Positions 42,581 to 54,175 of a DNA stretch of 64,000 bases are shown here, piece after piece. The translations under genes and the position numbers were made by a program. Below the pieces are notes generated by a model that made no database searches, was not told where the DNA came from, and saw only the letters and a list, made by a program, of their open reading frames with translations. How positions within the stretch are numbered: position 1 is the stretch's first letter; each line of letters starts with the position of its first letter. The DNA lies in contig CM059191.1 in NCBI GenBank assembly GCA_030323885.1, positions 102,720,292 to 102,784,291 of the forward strand, read 5' to 3'. The DNA comes from Branchipolynoe longqiensis (taxonomy: Eukaryota; Annelida; Polychaeta; Phyllodocida; Polynoidae).

Positions 42581-42790
42581 ACCTGTTACTGCATAAGCCT
42601 ATGGTGTACGAGTTTTGGTGAGCTTGCCAAAATTAATGTTGCATGTTTGTACTTCAAATATCTCCAAAGTTAGCCATTTAAAAGAAAAGTTAAGTAAGCT
42701 AAGTAAGGTAGATTATAACAATAAATTTAATATATTTATCTTAGACAAATAGTTGAAACTCAAAACCATCGGGTTATGCAACTTTAAATA

Positions 42791-43214
42791 GATCAGACTG
42801 CAAAAGCCAATGAAGGTGGACAATTTAATAAACCCTGCCAAGAGAGACTGCAATATCAGCCCTGTTTAGTATTTTAATGAATGTCAGTAGTTTTCTTACC
42901 TCCACGCTGATGTGTATGCATCATGTCAGCTGGTACTGTCTGAAAGCGAGGATCATAAATCATCTTGTTAAATGATTACCCACAATTCATGCGGACCACA
43001 GACACATCGAGTCAGTGCTGCCTTCCTTTCTTTATCCACACACGCCACCCAGCTCCCACTCCAGCTCGCTTGTCCTCTGAGCCTCATTAGAGCTGGAAGT
43101 TTGCGTGGTGGTGAAGTGACTAAAGGATTATGTATGAATTACGATGATTCAGCAGAAAGGCTGTCAAGGGTTTCAGTTGTATGTGTAATAGAAGAAGTAG
43201 GGGGTCTATAGTCA
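42791..43214. other. unannotated
   Basis: No repeat family is recognised; the 79-codon open frame at 42972 shows no domain. Confidence 0.35.
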
Positions 43215-44041
43215 GACAACCTGCAAGGGGCGTCAACTGAGGGGACTACTGTCAACTGAAGGGGCTGCTGTCAGTTGAAGGGACTGCTGTCAATTGAAGG
43301 GAATCCTCTGAACTGAAGGGACTGCTGTCAACTGGAGGGATTGCTGTCAACTGACGGAATGCTGTTAACTGAAAGAATTGCTGTTAACAGAAGGGACTGC
43401 TGTCAACTGATGAACTGCTGTCTACTGAAGGGACTGCTGTCAACTGACGAACTGCCATCAACTGAAGGGATTGCTGTCAACAGAAGGGGATGATGTCAAC
43501 TGAATGGGTTGCTGTCAACAGAAGGGACTAATGTCAACTGAAGGGGTTGCTGTCAACAGCAGGGACTGATGTCAACTGATGAACTGCTGTCTACTGAATG
43601 GACTGATGCGAACTGACGGATTGCTATCAACTGAATGGATTTCTGTCAACAGAATGACTGCTGTCAACTGAAGGGGTTGCTGTCAGCAGAAGGGACTGCA
43701 GTCAACTGAAGGGGCTGTTTTGAGCAGAAGGGACTGCTTTCAGTTGAAGGGAGTGCTGTGAGCTGAAGGGACAGCTGTCAACTGATGGACTACAGTCTAC
43801 TGAAGGGACTGCTGGCAATTGAAGTGACAGCTGTCTACTGAAGGGACTGCTGTCAACTGAAGGGACTGCTGTCAACTGATGGGAGTGCTGTCAACTGAAG
43901 GAAATGCTGCCAACTGAAAGGACTGATGTCAACTGAAGGGACTGTTGTCAACTGAAGGGACTGCTGTAAGCTGAAGGGACACCTGTCAAATGATGGAATG
44001 CTGTCAACTGAAGGGACTGCTGTCAACTGAAGGGACTGCTA
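43215..44041. repeat. minisatellite, ~20 bp unit (GGGACTGCTGTCAACTGAA)
   Basis: About 40 copies of GGGACTGCTGTCAACTGAA and variants. The array is interrupted by the LTR at 44042-44620 and resumes at 44621-44770. Confidence 0.9.
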
Positions 44042-44084
44042 TCGAATCAGAAGATTGCGAGTTCGAGTCTCGTCGTGGTCGCCA
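44042..44084 (+). other. 3' half of tRNA-Arg including CCA, fused to an LTR
   Basis: 43 nt that match the 3' half of a tRNA-Arg from the anticodon (TCG, position 34) to CCA: anticodon-stem TCAGA, variable AGATT, T arm GCGAG-TTCGAGT-CTCGT, acceptor CGTGGTC, discriminator G, CCA. Homology stops inside the anticodon loop. A 3 bp spacer separates the CCA from an LTR end. The normal primer site covers only about 18 nt of this, so some 25 nt of additional tRNA sequence are present. Confidence 0.75.
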
Positions 44085-44087
44085 GTT

Positions 44088-44620
44088 TGTAAAGTCCTTG
44101 GCTGGCAGTTTTAGTTGGGTAGGTAGGCTAAGAGGAAATCACTACAGGCAAGGAAGGAAAGCAGACATAGAGTGAAAGTAGGAGATCTAGACTCCCTTCT
44201 TTATTATATTTATAGCTTCAGGAATCAAGATGATAGCACACATCTGATCAAGCTCTCCAATCAGCAACAGGCATTCTTATATCTAACAATGATATTCAAG
44301 AACGTTGTAACCAAGGCATGGTTATGTCTGGCTAGAGTGCCCTGTTGTGTCTGGTGTGCAGTGATTCGTAAATAACACTTGAGGGGAGTGGGGTAGGTGC
44401 ACAGAACTGCAAAGACTCTATACATTTCAAGAAGTGCCCCTCTCACACTACCTATTATAATACACAATCTCTATCTTAAATCAGTAATGGATCACCAACA
44501 CCACATATACCTTATATGCCTTTGGTTTTACATACCATTTACCATTATATAGACCATTTGTAATTTATTATAGAATAGTTCACACCATAACCAATGTCTT
44601 AAATATCAGGAAATGTTACA
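44088..44620 (-). mobile_element. LTR, diverged subfamily of A, inside minisatellite
   Basis: 533 bp with TG...CA ends. The 3' part (minus sense) is clearly related to family A, while the U3 part is diverged. It carries the tRNA half on its U5 side and has minisatellite directly on the other side. No 4 bp duplication is evident; roughly four bases of minisatellite phase seem to be missing instead. Confidence 0.75.
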
Positions 44621-44770
44621 ACCTGAAAGGACTGCCATAAGCTGAAGGGACTTCTGTCAACTGAATGGACTGCTGTCAACTGAAGGGACTGGTGCAAGCT
44701 GAAGAGACTGCTGTCAAATAACGAAATGCTGTCAACTGAAGGGACTGCTGTCAACTGAAGGGGCTGCAGT
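44621..44770. repeat. minisatellite, ~20 bp unit, continuation
   Basis: Same unit as 43215-44041, resuming immediately after the LTR. The following 750 bases (44771-45520) contain AC-rich short words and a 25 bp direct duplication ('ttttcccaccaaccaggaag' at about 45215 and 45470). Confidence 0.85.
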
Positions 44771-45523
44771 CAGTACATCAAACACGATTCATAAATAATG
44801 TATTACTGGACGCTTGCACGCACAACACATATTACACTCACAACCGACAGAACACGCACTGTACACATTGAAAACACTACAACACTGTACATACTACTGT
44901 GAGTGTGACTACACACACTAGAAACACTATGACTAAACCAAATACTCTCACTAAGCACATCATACGGGCCCACATACGATGTACACACTGCACAGATTCT
45001 TCAACACACACACTGCACACACTAGTGCAGACAATATTCTATCCCTTACCTTCGCTGAAAATAGGCCTGCTTGCATTGTAATATCACAACCTTTATTGCG
45101 TTCATATGGTCCTCACGGAATGGCCAGTCTGACCTTGACCCTTGGACCTTGACCTTTGGTTCCCAACATTAGGTTTGCACTTTTATAACGTCAATGGCAA
45201 CGAATAACAAATGGGTTTTCCCACCAACCAGGAAGGACGGTGACACCCACAAAATGGCGAAAGTGGATGACGAGTTGGGGGGAGGTGACGGCAGCCACGA
45301 TAGGTCTGTGACTGGAGGAGTGTGAATGATGAGCGCGATTGGAGATAGAGGCGGGGGAGGTGGAGATTCATGTGGGAGCGATAGAGGAGCACCTGGAGAA
45401 TATCAGAGCAGAAAGGGAGCGTTAATGCTCAAAGTGGAGCACTGGACAAGATGGTGGCGAACAACCAACAGGTTTTCCCACCAACCAGGAAGGATGACTC
45501 ATACCTATACAGACCTGTATATA

Positions 45524-45989
45524 CAGTCTACTCTGTCTATAACGGGCGCCCATGGGACTGGAGCAAGATGCCGTTATAGAGATAGATCTATTATAGGCAG
45601 AGACTGACTAACGGAATGGGTTGAAACCAATGGTTTTCTTTTATACTTGACTGACTAGGACGGTCCTTACAAAGTCATTTCTACAATTTGTCATTTGTAC
45701 AATTAGTCATTTCTACTATTCATCACTTCTACCATTTGTCATTTTGTCAATTGGTCATTTGTGCAATTAGTAATTTCTACTGTATTATAACTATATGGCA
45801 TGTCATTATTAGCAGAGAATATTGATCAACTAGGTGAACAAACAGCTCGTTCTCCGAATAAGGCAGTTGTCCGTTAGACACAGAGGCAATGCTATTAAAT
45901 TAAAGGGGTTCTGTGACGGGACCAGCACTTTTTGCCGTTATTGACAGAGTGTTGTCATTGACAGAGGCCGTTATTGACAGAGTAGACTG
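45524..45989. mobile_element. TA-target TIR element, pogo/Tigger-like
   Basis: 466 bp with ends CAGTCTACTCTGTCTATAAC / TTATTGACAGAGTAGACTG and TA on both sides. The inner right end repeats GTTATTGACAGAG twice more. CAGT starts with a 'ctctgt.tataac' continuation and TA target sites are typical of pogo/Tigger MITEs. Non-coding. Confidence 0.7.
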
Positions 45990-45991
45990 TA

Positions 45992-46376
45992 CTCATGCTT
46001 ATACATACTCACCCATGCCTCACCACACCTGTTCATATCCAACTCCGCTAGTGCGGGCTTGTGTAGACGACAGGGAGGCAGTCGAACCACTGTATTGTTT
46101 TCATGCAGCCCTTGCTCTGATCTACGTTATATAGTATAGCATGTTCTGCCTGGATAAAAGACAATAAATACACTTCCACAATGTTATCAGATGTCTACCA
46201 GGACGCACCTATTCCTTGCTCTAACTACGCCAACAGCCTGAGAAGATGGTCCCCGTGTAACTAACTGTTTATTGAATGACAGCAGCTTGAGGAGTAGATA
46301 CAACATTCACCCTGCACTTGGAGTTAAGCCCCAGTCCCACCTACCCGGACGAGCCCCGGACTTTTAGCCGAACCGT
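45992..46376. other. unannotated
   Basis: No feature was recognised between the TIR element and the satellite. Confidence 0.35.
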
Positions 46377-49300
46377 GTGCAGGTGTGGCTTGGTGAGTGG
46401 AGTGAGTGGTGGTGGTGGGGGGCTGATAACGCTACACACACAGGCTAATTAGTGTTGATCAAACATCAAAGTGTGCGGGTGTGGCTTGGTGAGTGGAGTG
46501 AGTGAGTGGTGGGGTGATAACGCTACACACACAGGCTAGTTAGTGTTGATCAAACATCAAAGTGTGTGTGTGTGGCTTGGTGAGTGGAGTGAGTGGTGGT
46601 GGTGGGCTGATAACGCTACACACACAGGCTAGTTAGTGTTGATCAAACATCAAAGTGTGTGTGTGTGGCTTGGTGAGTGGAGTGAGTGAGTGGTGGTGGG
46701 GGGCTGATACCTTTACACACACAGGCTAGTTAGTGTTGATCAAACATCAAAGTGTCTGTGTGTGGCTTGGTGAGTGGAGTGAGTGAGTGGGGGGGCTGAT
46801 AACGCTACACACACAGGCTAGTTAGTGTCGATCAAACATCAAAGTGTGCGGTGTGGCTTGGTGAGTGGAGTGAGTGAGTAGGGGGCTGATAACGCTACAC
46901 ACACAGGCTAGTTCGTGTTGATCAAACATCAAAGTGTGCGGTGTGGCTTGGTGAGTGGAGTGAGTGAGTGAGTGGCGGGGTGCTGATACCGTTACACACA
47001 CAGGCTAGTTTGTGTTGATCAAACATCAAAGTGTGCGGGTGTGGCTTGGTGAGTGGAGTGAGTGAGTGGGGGGCTGATAAGGCTACACACACAGGCTAGT
47101 CAGTGTTGATCAAACATCAAAGTGTGTGTGTGTGGCTTGGTGAGTGGAGTGAGTGGTGGTGGCGTGCTGATACCGTTACACACACAGGCTAGTTAGTGTT
47201 AATCAAACATCAAAGTGTGCGGGTGTGGCTTGGTGAGTGGAGTGAGTGAGTGGTGGTGGGCTGATACCGTTACACACACAGGCTAGTTAGTGTTGATCAA
47301 ACATCAAAGTGTGTGTGTGTGGCTTGGTGAGTGGAGTGAGTGAGTGGTGGTGGGGGGCTGATGCCGTTACACACACAGGCTAGTTAGTGTTGATCAAACA
47401 TCAAAGTGTGTGTGTGTGGCTTGGTGAGTGGAGTGAGTGAGTGGTGGGGGCTGATACCGTTACACACACAGGCTAGTTAGTGTTGATCAAACATCAAAGT
47501 GTGCAGGTGTGGCTTGGTGAGTGGAGTGAGTGAGTGGTGGTGGGGGGCTGATACCTTTACACACACAGACTAGTTAGTGTTGATCAAACATCAAAGTGTG
47601 CGGATGTGGCTTGGTGAGTGGAGTGAGTGAGTGGTGCTGGGCTGATACCCTTACACACACAGGCTAGTTAGTGTTGATCAAACATCAAAGTGTGCGGGTG
47701 TGGCTTGGTGACTGGAGTGAGTGGTGGTGGTGGGGGGCTGATAACGCTACAGAGACAGGCTAGTTAGTGTTGATCAAACATCAAAGTGTGTGTGTGTGGC
47801 TTGGTGAGTGGAGTGAGTGAGTGGTGGTGGGGGGCTGATAATGCTACACACACAGGCTAGTTAGTGTTGATCAAACATCAAAGTGTGTGTGTGTGGCTTG
47901 GTGAGTGGAGTAAGTGAGTGGTGGTGGGGGGCTGATACCGTTACACACACAGGCTAGTTAGTGTTGATCAAACATCAAAGTGTGCAGGTGTGGCTTGGTG
48001 AGTGGAGTGAGTGAGTGGTGAGGGGCTGATAATGCTACACACACAGGCTAGTTAGTGTTGATCAAACATCAAAGTGTGCGGGTGTGGCTTGGTGAGTGGA
48101 GTAAGTGAGTGGTGGTGGGGGGCTGATACCGTTACACACACAGGCTAGTTAGTGTTGATCAAACATCAAAGTGTGTGTGTGTGGCTTGGTGAGTGGAGTG
48201 AGTGAGTGGTGGTGGGGGGGGGGCTGATAACGCTACACACACAGGCTAGTTAGAGTTGATCAAACATCAAAGTGTGCGGTGTGGCTTGGTGAGTGGAGTG
48301 AGTGGTGGTGGGGGCTGATACTGTTACACACAGGCTAGTTACTGTTGATCAAACATCAAAGTGTGTGTGTGTGGCTTGGTGAGTGGAGTGAGTGAGTGGG
48401 GGACTGATAACGCTACACACACAGGCTAGTTAGTGTTGATCAAACATCAAAGTGTGTGTGTGTGGCTTGGTGAGTGGAGTGAGTGAGTGTGGGGGGGGGG
48501 GCTGATGTCGTTACACACGCAGGCTAGTTAGTGTTGATCAAACATCAAAGTGTGTGTGTGTGGCTTGTTGAGTGGAGTGAGTGAGTGGGGGGCTGATACC
48601 GCTACACACACAGGCTAGTTAGTGTTGATCAAACATCAAAGTGTGCGGGTGTGGCTTGGTGAGTGGAGTGAGTGAGTGGGGGGCTGATAACGCTACACAC
48701 ACAGGCTAGTTAGTGTTGATCAAACATCAAAGTGTGTGTGTGTGGCTTGGTGAGTGGAGTGAGTGAGTGGGGGGGTGGGGAGGGCTGATACCGTTACACA
48801 CACAGGCTAGTTAGTGTTGATCAAACATCAAAGTGTGTGTGTGTGGCTTGGTGAGTGGAGTGAGTGAGTGGGGGGCTGATACCGCTACACACACAGGCTA
48901 GTTAGTGTTGATCAAACATCAAAGTGTGCGGGTGTGGCTTGGTGAGTGGAGTGAGTGAGTGGTGGTGGGCTGATCCCTTTACACACACAGGATAGTTAGT
49001 GTTGATCAAACATCAGAGTGTGCAGGTGTGGCTTGGTGAGTGGAGTGAGTGAGTGGTGGTGGGGGGCTGATACCGTTACACACACAGGATAGTTAGTGTT
49101 GATCAAACATCAAAGTGTGCATGTGTGGCTTGGTGAGTGGAGTGAGTGAGTGGTGGTGGGGGGCTGATACCGTTACACACACAGGATAGTTAGTGTTGAT
49201 CAAACATCAAAGTGTGTGGGTGTGGCTTGGTGAGTGGAGTGAGTGGTGGTGGGGGGCTGATACCGTTACACACACAGGCTAGTTAGTGTTGATCAAACAT

Positions 49301-50150
49301 CAAAGTGTGTGTGTGTGGCTTGGTGAGTGGAGTGAGTGAGTGGCGGAGGGGGGCTGATACCGTTACACACAGGCTAGGTAGTGTTGATCAAACATCAAAG
49401 TGTGTGTGGCTTGGTGAGTGGAGTGAGTGGTGGTGGGGGGCTGATACCGTTACACTCACATGCTAGTTAGAGTTGATCAAACATCAAAGTGTGCAGGTGT
49501 GGCTTGGTGAGTGGAGTGAGTGAGTGAGTGGGGGGCTGATACCTTTACACACACAGGCTAGTTAGTGCGTGAGTGGTGGTGGGGGGCTGATACCGTTAAA
49601 CACACAGGCTAGTTAGTGTTGATCAAACATCAAAGTGTGCAGGTGTGGCTTGGTGAGTCGAGTGAGTGAGTGGTGGTGGGGGCCTGATACCGTTACACAC
49701 ACAGGCTAGTTAGTGTTGATCAAACATCAAAGTGGGGGGGGGGGGGTTGATACCGTTACACACACAGAGGGAAGTTAGTGGTGAGCAATCATTATAGTGT
49801 GTGGGTGTGGCTTGGTGAGTGGATTGAGTGAGTGGTGGCAGGGGGTTGATACCGTTACACACACAGAGGGAAGTTAGTGGTGAGCAATCATTATAGAGTG
49901 TGGGTGTGGCTTGGTGAGTGGAGTGAGTGAGTGGTGGTGGGGGGCTGATACCATTACACACACAGGCTAGTTAGAGTTGATCAAACATCAAAGTGTGCAG
50001 GTGTGGCTTGGTGAGTGGAGTGAGTGGTGGTGGGGGGCTGGTACCGCTACACACACAGGCTAGTTAGTATTGATCAAACATCAAAGTGTGCGGGTGTGGC
50101 TTGGTGAGTGGAGTGAGTGGGTGGCGGTGGGGGGCTGATACCGTTACTCA
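46377..50150. repeat. 3.8 kb satellite array, ~85-100 bp unit, ~40 copies
   Basis: Each unit has a conserved core (ACACACACAGGCTAGTTAGT, then GTTGATCAAACATCAAAG), a second core (GTGTGGCTTGGTGAGTGGAG) and three variable microsatellite segments: (GTGT)n, (GAGT)n and G runs of 3 to about 14. The unit length varies through these segments. Near 49730-49900 two units carry a variant core (GGGAAGTTAGTGGTGAGCAA). At about 49560 a unit is truncated. There is no open frame of note. Confidence 0.95.
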
Positions 50151-50169
50151 TGCAGAGTCTAGCTAAAGA

Positions 50170-50215
50170 TGACCGGAAAACCGGACGCCATGGCTGAATG
50201 AATTGAGCGTCCGCC
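50170..50215 (+). mobile_element. SINE-1 head fragment
   Basis: 'ggacgccatggctgaatgaa' and 'ttgagcgtccgcc' match the tRNA-like head of SINE-1. It lies directly at the satellite edge. Confidence 0.5.
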
Positions 50216-50324
50216 GAATTATAGTGAATTTCCATAGTTTACATCCACAAATTATTTAATGCTTACAATCACATGCATACATCCAATGCATTAGAATACA
50301 TACAATTTGGATATACGAAATATG

Positions 50325-50945
50325 CCTCAGACAGAGTGTTTGAGGTCCTGCTCTAGAGTAGGTGTGTCTCACTCACTCAAGAGCTTAGAGTAGAGTGATC
50401 TCTCCAGTGTGTCTGGAGCAGTTTCTTGAATAATTAATTAGAATGAGACTAGTGTGGTCAGGATAGTTCAAGGAAGTCAGGTGACTGGACCTCCCACAGC
50501 CAGCCAATCAGACCCCCCGACAGACTGGTCAGTGCAATGCCCTAATATGGGGAGTTGCCACCAAACCCAGCCTGCAGGTATGGCCCTAAGGAATGTGGTA
50601 TGGCTGGTGTGCTTGGCCATAGGTCCGGTGGTAACAGGTAGTTGTAGACAGTTACAAATATATATATATTAAAAATGTCCTTTCTCTCCAATTGCATTCT
50701 TTATGAATGCATAGAGGAACATTTCACCAAGCATGAACTGTCTCTTATATAAGAACATCTCTTCATTAATCTTAGGCATCATGTCTGAACATATATTTCA
50801 CATAGCTTATATCATGTCATAATGTGAGTGGGGCACCATTGCTTTTAGATTACATAACTTTGTCCCCACTCCGTTGCCCAAGAATAATAATGCTCGCTGC
50901 CAATATATAATTCCAAACCGAAAATCTGTATATTTTTACAATGTG
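50325..50945 (-). mobile_element. LTR family B copy
   Basis: Matches 15446-16066, including the TGTAAAAATATACAG start (minus strand) and the 'gccaatatataatt' block. The part beyond the CTCTGTCTGA word differs from the nested copy, so one of the two is truncated. The following 430 bases hold nothing recognised. Confidence 0.7.
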
Positions 50946-51375
50946 TTACTGCATACTAAGCCAATGGGGAGTCAATAGGAAGGTGTATTGACATTTATGA
51001 TTCTCCCAAGCCTAGCGGGATGCATGGAGAGCACACATTGCCGCATGTGTACATGGGTGAGCAGTGGTTTCTAAGTAAATAAATAGGCGCCTCGTGTTGA
51101 CTTTGCTTTGGGGGAGTTTTCAGTCGCGATGGAGCGCTGAAGGATGCAAATCTGCAGCACTGCATGGGTGTCGCCAAAGATGGACCCATACGGCTGGGAG
51201 TTGGGTTCCAGTGGGTAGTGGTCAGAGAAATCAGGAAGGGGGCGAGCGAGTGGGGCAGCACATGGGGTGGAGAGAAAAAGGTACGTTAGGAGCCCAATCC
51301 GCGTCGTCTAAGACGTTGGATGGTTGCTGTAGTTTTACACTCGAGGATGTCCCTAGGCACCTCATGGTGATGTCT

Positions 51376-51480
51376 TAAAGCGTCAGCGTCTGATGAAAGC
51401 ATACAATTTCCAAAATCAAAACATTTATCGAGATTTGCTTCTACATATCCAACCTAATACTGACACTTTGATAACCAAAG
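51376..51480 (+). repeat. interspersed repeat X, 5' fragment
   Basis: Shares 'gatgaaagcatacaatttcc' and 'gcttctacatatccaacct'-type words with the repeat X copies. The next 770 bases (51481-52250) include sequence similar to 33536-33870 but no gene. Confidence 0.5.
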
Positions 51481-52250
51481 TGTGTCAAGGGTTTCTTCCA
51501 CATACCTGAGTAATTCGCAGGTTATATTAAACGGACCAGGTTGGGTGCATTGCATTGCATTTAACGGAATACCTATCTCCCCTACTATGTCAACGAATGT
51601 AAACAAATACAAAAAAGTGTCTAAACAAACAATAAAATGGTATGTTAGGTATACTACTGACTATTTATATAGGGTAGTCTTTTATAAAACTGGGCACCAC
51701 ATATTTGGTTTCCACATTATGATGCTGATAATTTGTTCTTTCTTTTATTGATTTCAAGTCAAATAATTATTGTATCCTCTGTGTATTAAGTATGTTAGCA
51801 ATAGTACATGTATTGAAGCTATCCCAATAAAGAAATTAAAAGTGTACTTATAAGATGTTGTGCTAATGTGAAAAAGTGAAATTTTACACATCTACACTAT
51901 GCATGTAGCCAAACTATTTTTCAACTGTTTTCTTGTAAGTCATAACCTTGTCTCCTTAAAAGTAATCAATACAATCTTGTTTGACTATGTTGTATATGTT
52001 AGAATGAGGTGCTGGATGTGTCTTTGATTTTCATGTTACACAAATTATATTACTGTATTGCTCAATTTGTATAAGATCTAATTCAAAAAGTGAAATTAAT
52101 TTTTGTCAACTCTGACATATGCACAACTAGATAAAGGATTCACCCTGTACTGACAGTACATGGGTGAATACCAACCCTATAGAACAATGGTCGAAAATGC
52201 GGGGAAATGAAATGAGAGCCTAATTTAACAATATAAGAAGCAACAATTAT

Positions 52251-52350
52251 TCTTTACATATGTCTTATTATTTACATATGTAAATAATAAGACATATGTA
52301 AAGAGATCGGGCAAACGTACACCAAAAATTTGGTGTACGTTTGCCCGATC
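52251..52350. repeat. two abutting palindromes at a LINE 5' junction
   Basis: 52251-52304 is a perfect 54 bp palindrome made of the genomic flank and its reverse complement. It is followed without a gap by 52305-52350, a 46 bp palindrome (22 bp arms, 2 bp centre) made of the first LINE bases reversed and then forward. Confidence 0.9.
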
Positions 52351-53297
52351 AGAGCTCGATTTCCACTGCAGAGGCCCGAGCACTCCTTCTCGCTTTGGAG
52401 TGTATCGAGGTATCCAACCACACTAACTATGTTATATACAGTGATTCCTTCTCTTGCCTCCTGGCTGTTGCTGGACTGAAAATGAATCACCCTATTCTAG
52501 CAACGGTCATTTATAAAATGAACCAACTGACAACAGATGGGTATGATATCCACCTGTGCTGGGTGCCTGGCCATGCTGGCATACAAGGAAACGAACGAGC
52601 TGATCGGGCTGCGAAGAAGGCCCTGAACTGTGATCTTGAACCGTGTCTGATCCCTCACTCTGATCTGAAACCACTAATAGCCACCCACATAAAATCCAAA
52701 TGGCAACATGAGTGGGATGAAAACATCAATAAACTTAAAGAAATTGAACCATCTGTGGGAAAGCCACCACAGACTCATGCGGGAGGTCGGCGGGACCAAG
52801 TGGTCCTTAGTCGCTGCCGTGTTGGCCACTCGTGGCTTACACATGCTTTTCTGCTCAAGGGGGAACCTCCCCTGAATGTATTGGGTGTCAGTCCCCACTG
52901 ACACTCAAACACATTTTACTAAGTTGCGTTGATTTTTTGGCCCTGCGCCAACGGTTCTACACTGCAGGCAGTATGCATGACCTTTTTACTAAGGTAAAAC
53001 AGGAAAACATTTTAGCCTTTTTGAGGGCAGCTGGACTGTACCACCTTATATAGTTTACTAAATGGATTCTATTAATTATTAATGAAACTTTTCTTTTTCT
53101 ATGGGAATTTGTTTCCCTTGACCGCAGATATATGATTGTGAGCTTTCTAATTTAATTAGTGTCTATTGGCACATAATTGATTGTCTGCTTTTACATGTAA
53201 AAGCGATGGTTTGAACAAAAAACAAACATTTCTCGCCGTGAATATGGCCTATGCTGCCGACATGGCGTAAAGCAACCACCAATCAATCAATCAATCA
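52305..53297 (+). pseudogene. LINE RNase H domain and C-terminus, 5'-truncated
   Basis: From 52341 the plus strand reads LPDQSSISTAEARALLLALE, then YSDSFSCLLAV and WVPGHAGIQGNERADRAAK. These are the second, third and fourth conserved blocks of an RNase H domain with its Glu, Asp, His and Asp; the first catalytic Asp lies upstream and is lost. After about 185 codons a frameshift near 52865-52880 moves to a second frame with ECIGCQSPLTLKHILLSC, a Cys-x2-Cys-x7-His-x4-Cys knuckle typical of this LINE group. It ends at AAGLYHLI. A 3' UTR with the 'cgtgaatatggcctatgctg' block and a (TCAA)n tail follows. The 10 bp duplication TATTATTTAC (52266-52275 and 53298-53307) brackets the insertion. RNase H-bearing LINEs of the I/R1-related groups are the likely source. 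Confidence 0.85.
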
Positions 53298-53499
53298 TAT
53301 TATTTACCCGGTACCTTAGAGTTGACAAATATAATTTTAATACAATTTAAAGGTGAAATCTTTTATCTAATGTGCAACATGCAAACCTTCATAGGACATT
53401 GGATTAGGCTATTATTTAGAAGTGTTTTTGCTATTATTTGGAAGGTTTTCACTTTTGGTTTCCATGTCACACTTTTGTGCCCAGATTAGAGAATGACCC

Positions 53500-54175
53500 A
53501 TATACATTTAAAACGGTGGAGAGCTGGAGGCGGCTGGAGGGCGAGTGCCTGAGGGAGGCCGGCGGGCGACCTTATAAGGGGGAGGGAGGGGCGACAGCGG
53601 GTGAGGTGTGAAAGCTGCCGGCTCGGGGGAGGGCGAGAGGTGGCGAGCAGCGGGCGTCGGGTGAGGCGCGAGTGCTGCGCGGCAGGGGGGCGGAGGGAGG
53701 AGGCGGCGCGCGGCGGCATCGGCCGAGGTGGGAAAGCAGTGCGACAGCGGGGGGCGGGGGAGGGTCTCTTCCTCTCCTCGCATCAAACGTAATGCTACGC
53801 ATTACGACCAATACAAATTTGTTTAAACCCACTATGCATTCATCGATGCGGATTAAAACCGCATCCTCCAGTAGGAACTGCATACATGAAACAGGAACCC
53901 ATCCTTGTTTGCTGATGCGGAATGTAGCCAAGCAGACATGCGCCCCCCCCATCTCCCACCACCTCACCATCCCCTTGACGCATGCGCACACCGTTGCGCA
54001 GATCACGCTTCGCACTCTTCCACTATACCTACTCTATGTGGGTGTGCGGCCAGCGCTTTCTCATTAGTGCCCATTGTTATTCAGTCATGTGTGAAGTCTC
54101 CCTCCCCAACATGGCTTCTCACTGTGCGCATGTATCTCTGCGCATGTGAGGCCGGAAGTGGCTTCCTGGGAATAT
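53500..54175. promoter_or_regulatory. CpG-rich block with NRF1- and ETS-like sites
   Basis: 53515-53775 is strikingly GC- and CpG-rich in an AT-rich window, made of degenerate ~40-50 bp units with GCGACAGCGGG and GGTGAGGYGWGAAAGC. Downstream, 53975-54170 contains ACGCATGCGCACAC (NRF1-like), two further TGCGCATG words and GGCCGGAAGTG (ETS-like). Such clustering is typical of animal housekeeping promoters, but no adjacent exon is seen and the block could instead be a GC-rich tandem repeat. Long open frames on both strands here are compositional. Confidence 0.35.

Larger units (their letters stand above)
41840..42790 (+). repeat. interspersed repeat X, copy 5, twice interrupted
   Basis: Repeat X is split by E11 at 41956-42465 and by a SINE stub at 42527-42580. 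Joining 41840-41955, 42469-42526 and 42594-42790 restores the order seen at 24440-24810. Confidence 0.7.

Noticed and set aside
46377..50150. CRISPR-like regular spacing of a conserved repeat
   Set aside because: The 'spacers' are microsatellites and not unique sequences, and the genome is clearly animal.
53486..54015. Pro/Ala/Arg-rich open frames on both strands
   Set aside because: Explained by very high GC content; all frames are open together.
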